A stretch of DNA of 35,614 bases, taken from the NCBI GenBank assembly GCA_946535435.1, contig CAMNDM010000039.1:1-35614 (forward strand), written 5' to 3'. Below the pieces are notes generated by a model. That model was not told the origin of the DNA. It worked only from the letters and a program-made list of their open reading frames with translations, and ran no database searches. Below are positions 8,867 through 15,612 of this stretch, piece by piece. How positions within the stretch are numbered: the first letter of the stretch is position 1; each line of letters begins with the position of its first letter. A program made the translations under genes and the position numbers. Source of the stretch: Physcocola sp002396385. GTDB lineage: Bacteria > Bacteroidota > Bacteroidia > Bacteroidales > Paludibacteraceae.

Positions 8867-9173
8867 AGGATTTAAAGCGAGAATATCTTCAGTAAAGGCA
8901 GAATTCGCCTTGTTACCAATGGAGAAACAGGACAGCCAAAGCTGTTGGCACCCTATCCATTCTTTAATGCATCACATTGTGGTCCGGACACCGACCAATA
9001 TATTTAGCGATTTCAGCCACATATAAAGGAACCTGTTTAATTCAACAGAAAAACAGTCTGCGTTCACAAAAAACAGAAGATTCAACAATAGAAATAGCGC
9101 CAAACACGGGAAATGACGGAATATTTCAAAACGAATGACCCAAATTTGCATGTACAGAACGGCCACAATAGCT
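8867..9173. other. Divergent intergenic region between the DjlA-like and glycoside hydrolase genes
   Basis: AT-rich with stop codons in all frames. Apart from the promoter-like boxes at its two ends, nothing was recognised. Confidence 0.5.
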
Positions 9174-9181
9174 TACTTTTG
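9174..9181 (+). promoter_or_regulatory. Possible -7 element for the glycoside hydrolase gene
   Basis: TACTTTTG matches TAnnTTTG. The nearest upstream TTTG (9145-9148) is 25 bases away, longer than usual. The transcript would begin near 9188, giving a leader of only about 18 nt before the ATG at 9207. Confidence 0.35.
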
Positions 9182-9206
9182 CCAAAAAGGAAAAACAAAT
9201 GAACCC

Positions 9207-11129
9207 ATGAGACACAAGCACTTCAAACTATTGACAGCAGCCTTTCTTGCAGTGTCGTTGAACGGCAATGCAGCCGAAACGCTCAAAGTGAGCCTAACCG
9301 ACAGCATCAGGCCTGTAACCCACTGCGCATCGGGGTCGCTATACGGCATGACAGAAGACCTGCCTACCGACATACAGGGTCTGGTGGCTCCGCTGAAACC
9401 GCACATGTTCTGCCAGCCACCCGAAGGGACGAACAAGAACCAGCACCCTTTCGGTGACGGTTTTATCATAGCCGAACGCCTGAAAGGCACAACCGCCCAG
9501 GTGCAGATAACCCTGCCCGACCTGCTACCCTACTGGCCCTACCAATGGCCTGGCCAGCAAAGCTGGCTGAAATCGGTTGAGGGCTACCTCAACAGGAAAC
9601 AGGAGATGGGCCTCACCAACATACACAGCTATGTGATTTGGAACGAGCCAGACGGAACCTGGAACGACGCGAACGGCAGCCTGTACACCACCGTATGGAA
9701 ACCGACCTACGAACTCATCAAGAAACTGGATCCCGAAGCCAAGGTTGTGGGTCCGTGCATTGCCTACTACCACAACGACCGGATGAAGAACTTCTTGAAA
9801 TTCTGCAAAGAGAACAACTGCCTGCCCGACGAAATCTGCTGGCACCAGTGGGGAAGCGAGGGCTTGGCCGGAGCCATAGAGAGCGCTCGCAAACTGGAAG
9901 ACGAATTGGGAATACCCCACCTGCCCATCTGCATTAACGAGTACTGCGCCGGTTCGGGCGACGACAAGAAGAAGTTTGAAGGCTGCCCCGGCTATTCGGT
10001 TCCCTTCATAGCCAAATTCGAGCGTTACGGTGTGGAAAGCGCCACCATTTCGTGGTGGTTTACCAATCTGCCCGGCCGACTGGGCAGCCTGCTGACCGAC
10101 AAGAACCAGAAAGGCGGAGGCTGGTGGCTCTACAAATGGTATGGCGACATGGAAGGCTATATGGCCAAAGTGACACCCCCTTACGACAAGAGCGACCGCG
10201 TGGACGGATTTGCCGCCGTTGACCGGAAAAACAACTGTGCCAGCGTTGTTATCGGTGGAAATACCGAGGGCGATGTGAACGTCGTGTTTGAAACGCTACC
10301 CGCATTTATGGGCGGAAAAGTGAAGGTACGGATTGAGCGGGTAACCTGGCAGAGCAAAGACACCCCCGTATCGGGAACCGACCTGCTTTCGGAAGAAGAG
10401 ATGGCACTGAACGGCACAACCCTGACCATACCCGTGAAGATAGAGAACAAGGTATATGCCTACCGCATCTTTATGACCCCGGTAGATGTGCCACAAACCC
10501 CGTACAAGGGCATTGCGGCCGAAATTCCCGGCAAAGTTGAGGCCGAGAACTACGATGTTGCCGGACAGGGTTTCTCGTACTACGACAACGACACCGAGAA
10601 CAAGGGCGAAAACTACCGTGAGGACGGTGTCGACATAGTGACCGCAGAAGACGGATACGCTTTAGGCTACACCGAGAAAGGCGAATGGACAGAATATACC
10701 GTCGACGTGAAGAAGACACAGAAATACGTCCTATATGCCAATATATCGTGCGCCAACGAGTTGGAGGGATTCGACCTCTACCTCGACGGCAAGAAGCTGA
10801 ACGACAGCTACACCCTGGCCGCAACCTGCGACGACTGGAGCAAATACGAGAAGGTGAAAATAGGCGAGGCCACCCTTGAAGAAGGACAGCACGTGCTGAA
10901 ACTGGAAATTGTGGGCAACTATGTGAATGTGGACTGGCTGGATTTTGAAAGTGCCGAACAGAGCGGTGCAGACAAAATTTTCAGTACCGCTGAACTACGG
11001 CAACTGACCAACGCGCGCGTTTACGACATGATGGGGAACGCCGTAAAGATTGAAAACCTGAAGAAAAATGTAGTCTACATTCTAACAACCACCAATAAAA
11101 CCGACAACGTTAAATTTGTATTGAAATAA
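9207..11129 (+). CDS. Secreted clan GH-A-like glycoside hydrolase with CBM6-like module and T9SS-like C-terminus
   Basis: The start at 9207 gives a signal peptide (MRHKHFKLLTAAFLAVSLNGNA) cleaved near residue 22; the open frame upstream of it overlaps the probable promoter. The catalytic part (about residues 25-330) looks like a GH39/GH79-type (beta/alpha)8 barrel: acid/base Glu147 in VIWNEPDG and probable nucleophile Glu245 in ICINEYC, a spacing and context typical of clan GH-A. A CBM6-like beta sandwich occupies about 438-582, beginning PGKVEAENYD and ending NYVNVDWLDF, a carbohydrate-binding module. The last 50 residues (ARVYDMMGNAV...VKFVLK) resemble a type A T9SS sorting domain. Substrate cannot be told from sequence. 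It is a single gene with its own terminator and no SusC/SusD pair beside it. Confidence 0.8.
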   Translation: MRHKHFKLLTAAFLAVSLNGNAAETLKVSLTDSIRPVTHCASGSLYGMTEDLPTDIQGLVAPLKPHMFCQPPEGTNKNQHPFGDGFIIAERLKGTTAQVQITLPDLLPYWPYQWPGQQSWLKSVEGYLNRKQEMGLTNIHSYVIWNEPDGTWNDANGSLYTTVWKPTYELIKKLDPEAKVVGPCIAYYHNDRMKNFLKFCKENNCLPDEICWHQWGSEGLAGAIESARKLEDELGIPHLPICINEYCAGSGDDKKKFEGCPGYSVPFIAKFERYGVESATISWWFTNLPGRLGSLLTDKNQKGGGWWLYKWYGDMEGYMAKVTPPYDKSDRVDGFAAVDRKNNCASVVIGGNTEGDVNVVFETLPAFMGGKVKVRIERVTWQSKDTPVSGTDLLSEEEMALNGTTLTIPVKIENKVYAYRIFMTPVDVPQTPYKGIAAEIPGKVEAENYDVAGQGFSYYDNDTENKGENYREDGVDIVTAEDGYALGYTEKGEWTEYTVDVKKTQKYVLYANISCANELEGFDLYLDGKKLNDSYTLAATCDDWSKYEKVKIGEATLEEGQHVLKLEIVGNYVNVDWLDFESAEQSGADKIFSTAELRQLTNARVYDMMGNAVKIENLKKNVVYILTTTNKTDNVKFVLK

Positions 11130-11146
11130 TTTGTGTTTTTTGAACG

Positions 11147-11183
11147 AGCCCCCTCCAGAGCAAAACCAGAGGGGGCTTTTCTT
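11147..11183 (+). terminator. Terminator of the glycoside hydrolase gene
   Basis: Stem AGCCCCCTC (11147-11155) and GAGGGGGCT (11169-11177), 13-nt loop, followed by TTTCTTT. It lies 17 bases past the stop codon. Confidence 0.9.
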
Positions 11184-11294
11184 TGGGGATGCTACGAGGG
11201 AGAAACGTACAATTTCTATAACTATCTGCAAAGTAGTATTTTTCCCCGATGATAGAAGAACCACTTGCTAGTGAATTTTGCCCACACAGACTCG

Positions 11295-11462
11295 GTTCTT
11301 TCCTTTATAAGGACCACCTTCTTTTTGGCGAAAAGTAGCGATAGCACATCCTTAACTATATAAAAAAGCATAGTTAAGGATACAGAATCGCGATACTTCA
11401 TCCTTAACTATGCAAAATTGAGGGGTTAAGGATGCGGTATCGGGAATGCTAGTACTTTATTT
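11295..11462. repeat. Two-hairpin interspersed repeat, copy A (downstream of fic)
   Basis: Hairpin 1 is ATCCTTAACTAT (11348-11359) / ATAGTTAAGGAT (11370-11381), 12 bp with an A-rich 10-nt loop. Hairpin 2 is ATCCTTAAC (11400-11408) / GTTAAGGAT (11425-11433). The element recurs at 12421-12579 and 15350-15495 in the same orientation. Positions 11338-11462 differ from copy B at only 3 of 125 bases by my count. Its right end overlaps the last 14 bases of the fic gene including its stop codon. Confidence 0.92.
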
Positions 11463-12333
11463 TGAAATAATCTAAAATGGATTTGTAATTGTCTTGAGCC
11501 GTGAGACAAGTGTCAGACAAAAAGCCATTAATTTTTCCCCATTCGTGAAGTCCCCGATAATAGAACATCTTCAGTTCGTCGGTAATGATGAAGGGAACAT
11601 AGCCATTGGCAAGGCACTCTTTAAACATTATCAGCCTGCCCACACGTCCGTTTCCATCTTGAAAAGGATGAATAGCCTCAAAACGCACGTGAAAGTCAAG
11701 AATATCGTCAAAAGAAGTTTTTTTGATTGCATGATAGCTTTTGAGCAATAATTTCATCTCAGTGTGAACAGCTTCTGGTTGGCAAGTCTCCATGCCGCCC
11801 ACCTCATTGGGCAGACGCTTGTATTCTCCGACAGCGAACCAAGCTTTCAGACTGTCAGACGTCCCCGATTTCAGCAAAAAGTGCAGCTGTTTGATGAAAC
11901 ATTCCGTCAGTTTCTCCTCTGCGTGATCAATTATATAGTCGATACAGCGGAAGTGATTGACGGTCTCCACCACATCGTCAACATTAACTGCCGCATCTGT
12001 AACACCAATGGTGTTGGTTTCAAAAATATAGCGGGTCTGTTCGTGCGTTAACCGGCTACCTTCTATATGGTTAGAACTATATGTCAAATCAATCTGGGTG
12101 CGGTGGTAGATGCCCCCCTTCATTCTAGCGTCCTTCTGTTCTCGCAAGATACAGAGCAGAGGCGACGGTTTCGATTTTGCCCTCCTTCCAGGCAAGGTTG
12201 CATCTGCAGGAATATTCCACGTTTTGCCCGTAATGAATACACCTGCTATTTTTCCGCTAGCGCAATAATTGCGCACGGTACGTTCCGAGACTCCATACTT
12301 CTCGGCAAACTGACCAACTGATATATATTCCAT
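11449..12333 (-). CDS. Fic domain protein with N-terminal helix-turn-helix
   Basis: Fic proteins transfer AMP or related groups onto target proteins; many act as toxins or stress regulators. The start is placed at the ATG at 12333, behind a GAGGAAAG ribosome site; a longer frame would need a TTG. The 294 residues comprise a MerR/excisionase-like HTH (residues 1-45, MEYISVGQFAEKYGVSERTV), a linker, and the Fic domain. The catalytic motif HPFQDGNGRVGR (222-233) is intact. The inhibitory motif SNHIEG preceded by Ser87 (S-x3-E91-G92) places it in class II, whose own N-terminal alpha-helix blocks ATP binding. The promoter carries a palindrome, so the HTH may bind its own operator. Its 3' end lies inside repeat copy A and its promoter abuts copy B. 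No partner antitoxin gene is seen, as expected for class II. Confidence 0.92.
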   Translation of the reverse strand: MEYISVGQFAEKYGVSERTVRNYCASGKIAGVFITGKTWNIPADATLPGRRAKSKPSPLLCILREQKDARMKGGIYHRTQIDLTYSSNHIEGSRLTHEQTRYIFETNTIGVTDAAVNVDDVVETVNHFRCIDYIIDHAEEKLTECFIKQLHFLLKSGTSDSLKAWFAVGEYKRLPNEVGGMETCQPEAVHTEMKLLLKSYHAIKKTSFDDILDFHVRFEAIHPFQDGNGRVGRLIMFKECLANGYVPFIITDELKMFYYRGLHEWGKINGFLSDTCLTAQDNYKSILDYFKIKY

Positions 12334-12342
12334 TCTTTCCTC

Positions 12343-12408
12343 TATCGGCAAACTTTATACACGATTTCTGCCACAAAGATGCCATTTTTTGCCGATATCG
12401 GCAAAAAA
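12343..12408 (-). promoter_or_regulatory. fic promoter with palindromic operator
   Basis: Minus strand: TTTG (12405-12402), 20-base spacer, CATCTTTG (12381-12374), one mismatch from TAnnTTTG. The spacer and -33 box are covered by a perfect 24-bp palindrome at 12385-12408 centred on GCCGATATCGGC. A further half-site, TATCGGCAAA (12343-12352), lies in the 5' leader next to the ribosome site. Three copies of the 10-bp half-site around one promoter make a repressor-binding region very likely. Confidence 0.7.
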
Positions 12409-12420
12409 AAGACCTAAAAC

Positions 12421-12579
12421 CAATAAGGCCAACCTACGTTCTGGCAAAAAAATAGCGATAGCATATCCTTAACTATATAAAAAAGCATAGTTAAGGATAC
12501 AGAATCGCGATACTTCATCCTTAACTATGCAAAATTGAGGGGTTAGGGATGAGGTATCGGGAATGCTAGTACTTTATTT
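12421..12579. repeat. Two-hairpin interspersed repeat, copy B (upstream of fic)
   Basis: Same two hairpins as copy A (first at about 12465-12498, second about 12517-12550), with one base change in the last arm (GTTAGGGAT). It ends with the same 14 bases (12566-12579) that in copy A are the last codons and stop of fic, although no fic gene body follows here. Confidence 0.92.
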
Positions 12580-12740
12580 ATGAGGAGGACTCCGCAATCT
12601 GCTGAGGAGCGGTATGGAGTTATGTCCTCAGATTTATGCGGATTACCGGTTGAACGGGTATACTCCGTTTATACGAATAAATCCGTCTCAAATAACCGAA
12701 CAAATCAGCCTCAAATAACCGAAAAATCAAAAAAAGCGTT
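12580..12740. other. Non-coding stretch with short inverted and direct repeats
   Basis: Contains CTGAGGA (12602-12608) / TCCTCAG (12625-12631), a nested fold with CGGATT...AATCCG arms around AACGG...CCGTT, and two 22-23 nt direct repeats of a TCAAATAACCGAA(C/A)AAATCA unit (about 12687-12731). A 68-codon frame starting at 12580 has no protein-like character and crosses these repeats, so I do not call it a gene. It may be a mobile-element edge. Confidence 0.5.
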
Positions 12741-13474
12741 GAAAATCAAAAGACTACAACCATTAACCAAGCCATTGACTATGTAGACTCTGTAACGGGA
12801 CGAGACATACAGCGCGTTGATAACGTGAAGCGAAGCCCGGAACGCGCCAAACGCCTGTTGCGCTCATATGCAAGAAACATATCGCAACCGGCTTCATACG
12901 CCACCATCCGCAAAGACATGCTTGCTAACGATGCAAGCACACTCGACGAAGACACGGTAGCCGACTACATCAAAGCCTTAAAAAACTGTTCGTGATAGAG
13001 GACCTTGCGGCCTGGAATCCGAATTTGCGGAGCAAGACCGCAATCAGGACTGGCGACACGCGCCATTTTGTAGATCCCAGCATCGGCACTGCGATTTTAG
13101 GACTCGGCCCTAAAGACCAGACAAACGATTTAGACACATTCGGGCTCTTCTTTGAAGATCTGGCAGTAAGGGACTTGCGTGTTTATGCAGAGGCTTTAGA
13201 CGGCACACTTTACCACTACAGAGACAGCAACGGGCTTGAATGCGACGCCGTTCTTCACCGGCGTAACGGCAGCTATGCATTGCTTGAAGTGAAACTTGGC
13301 GGGGAAAAAGCAATAAACGAAGGAACTGAAAACCTATTAGAGTTAGCCAACAAAATAGACACCGATAAAATGTCGGCTCCCTCATTTATGGCTGTCATTG
13401 TAGGTGTAGGACAATACTTCTACCGGAGAAAAGACGGAGTATACGTCATTCCCATTGGTTGCTTGAAAGATTAA
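12741..13474 (+). pseudogene. AAA ATPase with DUF4143 domain: C-terminal remnant, frameshifted
   Basis: Two adjoining frames together spell the C-terminal half of the common Bacteroidota AAA_14/DUF4143 protein. The first (to TGA at 12993) reads QAIDYVDSVTGRDIQRVD through ERAKRLLRSYARN to VADYIKALKN. The second (from about 12987) reads VIEDLAAWNPNLRSKTAIR, HFVDPSIGTAILGLGP, YHYRDSNGLECDAVLH, YALLEVKLGG and ends VIPIGCLKD. DUF4143 is a PD-(D/E)XK nuclease-like domain with the E-C-D and E-V-K motifs intact. One base is missing from the A-run at 12980-12985; adding one A would give continuous ...ALKKLFVIEDL. The N-terminal P-loop ATPase part, some 200 residues, is absent, so this is a decayed fragment even if the frameshift were a sequencing error. 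Confidence 0.85.
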
Positions 13475-13773
13475 GCCTTCTTGCAGAAGCGGCTATATTT
13501 TTACATTTGAGCTATCTATTCTACGGCAATGACGCTTCGACAGACAGGGCGGCCAGCGCATAACCGCTTATAGCCACCTGCTATCCGTTTTGAATCAAAA
13601 GGGGCTAGTTTAAGGAGAAAATAACTAATTTTACAAAAGCATTTTCATGGTAGACAAAAAGTGAACGGGTATTACCGTTTAGGGTGGGTATTTGATGCGT
13701 TTTTCCACTCTATTCTTGAGCAAATTATAAACAACCTGCTCATATTGATTTTCTTTATCCGTTGTTCTCATTT
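13475..13773. other. Intergenic region between DUF4143 remnant and HNH gene
   Basis: No gene seen. It contains a 20-base sequence at 13662-13681 (TGAACGGGTATTACCGTTTA) that resembles 12651-12671, so near-copies flank the DUF4143 remnant. It also contains the short palindrome TTTTGAATCAAAA (13588-13600). Confidence 0.5.
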
Positions 13774-14937
13774 TTATTCATTTGCCAAGTAGTCATATCC
13801 ATCCCATTCTTTTCCTTGTAACTCTGTAGTTATCCATTGGTCACACGCTCCTGAAGTTTCAAATCTATCAAGATATTCATGATAGAAGACTCCTTCTTTA
13901 AAAGTAATTTCAGCTATACCATAAGCCCACAATCCAAGATATGAAACAACCCACAAACGGCTTTTATCATCATCAAGGGTGAAAAATTCAACCTTGGACT
14001 CGTTGTTGCTGCTCTTTGCATATACTGCGCCATTCTGTAGTGCGTTTGCATAGTCCTCAAGTGGAAATGCTCCATACGTCTGAGGGCAACAGATAAAATC
14101 CATTGGTGTTTTCCAATTTATTTGCATACAATTAGACGTTATAGACTGAATTGGTTTTCTTCTTTCTTCACGAAGTCTTTTCATTTCTTCCTCAAATTTA
14201 CGTTCTTCTTCGGCTCTTTGCTTTTCTGCCTCGTCTTCGCATTTCTTCAATTCCTGAATAATCCTTTGTTTCGCCTCTTCTTGTTGTTTCTTCTGTTCAT
14301 CAGTCAATTTCGGCATCTGGTAGCCTTTCATAAAATTGTCTTTATTGGATTTTTTTTCATAAATCCAATCTCCTATTTTACCCTTAACCTCTGAAGTTTC
14401 TTTCGTTTTTGGGGCGTTTTTAAGCCACTCTTTGATATTTACTAAAGAATTTTCTGCCTCTTCTTTAGAAACAGTACGCATCCATTCAAAATTTCTGTCT
14501 TCATGGGTATAGTCACGGAGCATTGATGGATTCTTCAAAAAATTCTCTACACTACCACATATATATTCTATCTTCGAACGTGTAATTTCATTATTTAGAA
14601 TATTTTCCAATTTGCTAAGCCAACGAAGATTGTCGGCACGATTATTATTGCGATTGGTATCAATATGATCAACCACGTGGTCTTTAGAAGGAGCCTCTCC
14701 ATGGAAAGCCGTCGCAACTATCCGATGAACTCTTTCGCCACAAAAAAGCATATAGCCAGTTTCGGAAGAGGGAACACCAAAAGTCCATTTATTGTCGTTA
14801 GGGCGAGGACGTTTTCCTTCTTTTGTATGCCTCATAATGGCACCATTATCACGTACAGAATACTTTTCATTCTTGTAAACACATTCGACTTCCTGCGAAT
14901 AAGTGTTTAATAAATTATCAAAATAATTATTTTCCAT
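13774..14937 (-). CDS. HNH endonuclease-domain protein with central coiled coil
   Basis: 387 residues from the ATG at 14937 (the frame continues two codons further to a TTG). The N-terminal third holds an HNH motif of the HNH_3/NUMOD type: RVHRIVATAFHG, then DHVVDHIDTNRNNNRADNLRWLS (residues about 86-108), with His87, Asp90, His91 and Asn residues as probable metal ligands and catalytic positions. Residues about 200-265 are a long Glu/Lys/Arg coiled coil. The C-terminal 120 residues form an unrecognised globular domain rich in aromatic residues (YLGLWAYGIAEITFKEG). N-terminal NUMOD-like and HNH modules resemble phage or homing-type nucleases, but the coiled coil and C-terminal domain are unusual; DNA cleavage is inferred from the motif only. 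AT-rich codon use like its island neighbours. Function unknown; defence or mobile-element role plausible. Confidence 0.75.
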   Translation of the reverse strand: MENNYFDNLLNTYSQEVECVYKNEKYSVRDNGAIMRHTKEGKRPRPNDNKWTFGVPSSETGYMLFCGERVHRIVATAFHGEAPSKDHVVDHIDTNRNNNRADNLRWLSKLENILNNEITRSKIEYICGSVENFLKNPSMLRDYTHEDRNFEWMRTVSKEEAENSLVNIKEWLKNAPKTKETSEVKGKIGDWIYEKKSNKDNFMKGYQMPKLTDEQKKQQEEAKQRIIQELKKCEDEAEKQRAEEERKFEEEMKRLREERRKPIQSITSNCMQINWKTPMDFICCPQTYGAFPLEDYANALQNGAVYAKSSNNESKVEFFTLDDDKSRLWVVSYLGLWAYGIAEITFKEGVFYHEYLDRFETSGACDQWITTELQGKEWDGYDYLANE

Positions 14938-15083
14938 AAGCAATGCTATTTAAATGTGATTAGTTAAACTATTCAAGTATAGTCACCATTATCATTCCAC
15001 TTTCTGCTATCATTTCCGATAAGAAAATTCCCTATTGAACTTCCCATTTTTTGACAACTGGTTAATACTTTTTCTTTTCTTCC
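14938..15083. other. AT-rich leader upstream of the HNH gene
   Basis: A minus-strand TATACTTG (14981-14974) is one mismatch from a Bacteroidota -7 box but has no -33 partner. Nothing else recognised. Confidence 0.35.
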
Positions 15084-15133
15084 TTTAGCAGACGGTTGGT
15101 GAGAGGTCAGCCTTTCACCAACCGTCTGCTAAA
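15084..15133. repeat. Perfect 19-bp inverted repeat, 12-nt loop
   Basis: Arms TTTAGCAGACGGTTGGTGA (15084-15102) and TCACCAACCGTCTGCTAAA (15115-15133), no mismatches. Neither side is followed by a T-run, so it is not a normal terminator. It lies between the HNH gene start and the decayed fic promoter. Confidence 0.85.
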
Positions 15134-15240
15134 ATTCAAAATTATAAAAAAATCGCCTTATGCTAATGACAATAAGGTAATCTTTAGAAGGCGCCATAAC
15201 ATTGTCAAGACAGAGGAGAAGCCTTTGTTCGTTATTATTA

Positions 15241-15349
15241 TTCCACACTCTTCCCTTATCGGCAAACCTCTTATGCGATTTCGGCCACAAAGGTGCCATT
15301 TTTGCCTATACCAGCATACAAATAGTAATAAAGAGACTCCAAAGACACA
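15241..15349 (-). promoter_or_regulatory. Decayed copy of the fic promoter/leader region
   Basis: 15252-15306 aligns with 12339-12393: the half-site TATCGGCAAA (15257-15266), GCGATTTCGGCCACAAAG and GCCATTTTT are recognisable in the same order and orientation, followed by repeat copy C as the real promoter is followed by copy B. The palindrome is degraded (GCCTATACCAGCAT) and no fic reading frame follows. It looks like the remains of another fic unit. Confidence 0.65.
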
Positions 15350-15495
15350 GTTCTTTCTTTATTAGGTCGACCTATGTTCTGGGAAAAAGCGGTGATAGCA
15401 CATCCTTAACTATACAAAAAAGTATAGTTAAGGATACAGAATCACGACACTACATCCTTAACTACGCAAAATTGAGGGGTTAAGGATGCGTTATC
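15350..15495. repeat. Two-hairpin interspersed repeat, copy C
   Basis: The most diverged copy. Hairpin 1 is ATCCTTAACTATAC (15402-15415) / GTATAGTTAAGGAT (15422-15435) with an A6 loop: the stem is 14 bp because two inner positions differ from copies A/B on the right arm and one on the left, restoring pairing. Hairpin 2 is at about 15454-15487. The right boundary interrupts the small gene at 15442-15612. Confidence 0.9.
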
Positions 15496-15612
15496 GACAT
15501 AATCAGAGTAAAACATCCTTGTTGAAAGCCATCTTTCTTGATTCTCCCAGTTTTTAGAAGCAACTTCTGCATTATATGACTTTTGTCTTTGGCGCAAGTC
15601 TAGCTTAATCAT
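15442..15612 (-). pseudogene. N-terminal fragment of an unknown gene overlapping the PLD nuclease, truncated by repeat copy C
   Basis: The ATG at 15612 overlaps the end of the PLD-nuclease gene by eight bases (ATGATTAA), the arrangement of a translationally coupled second gene. It encodes MIKLDLRQRQKSYNAEVASK followed by NWENQERWLSTRMFYSDYVD and NAS, a protein-like sequence. It then runs into the repeat, which supplies the last 14 codons and a TGA at 15444. The 42 unique residues are not recognised. I read this as the start of a longer partner gene whose remainder was lost when the repeat arrived, but a genuine 56-residue protein is possible. Confidence 0.6.

Noticed and set aside
9135..9206. 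Upstream in-frame extension of the glycoside hydrolase
   Set aside because: It would bury the signal peptide behind 24 residues and cover the promoter-like TACTTTTG; the ATG at 9207 is better.
12580..12786. 68-codon frame after repeat copy B
   Set aside because: Runs through short tandem repeats, no recognisable domain, and overlaps the DUF4143 remnant in another frame.
12980..12985. Programmed frameshift in the DUF4143 gene
   Set aside because: The N-terminal ATPase half is also missing, so decay explains the gap more simply.
15129..15248. 39-residue frame with GTG start behind the ghost fic promoter (MWNNNNEQRLLLCLDNVMAP...)
   Set aside because: Has a plausible ribosome site, but 40 open codons are expected by chance here, the residues do not resemble Fic, and it ends inside the hairpin at 15084-15133.
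11348..15487. Repeat arms as integron attC sites
   Set aside because: CCTTAAC / GTTAAGG each miss the RYYYAAC / GTTRRRY core by one base, there are four arms instead of the R''L''L'R' layout, and no integron integrase is visible. The analogy is kept only as a hypothesis about cargo exchange.
11295..15495. CRISPR array
   Set aside because: Only three copies, kilobases apart, with genes between; no regular spacers and no cas genes.
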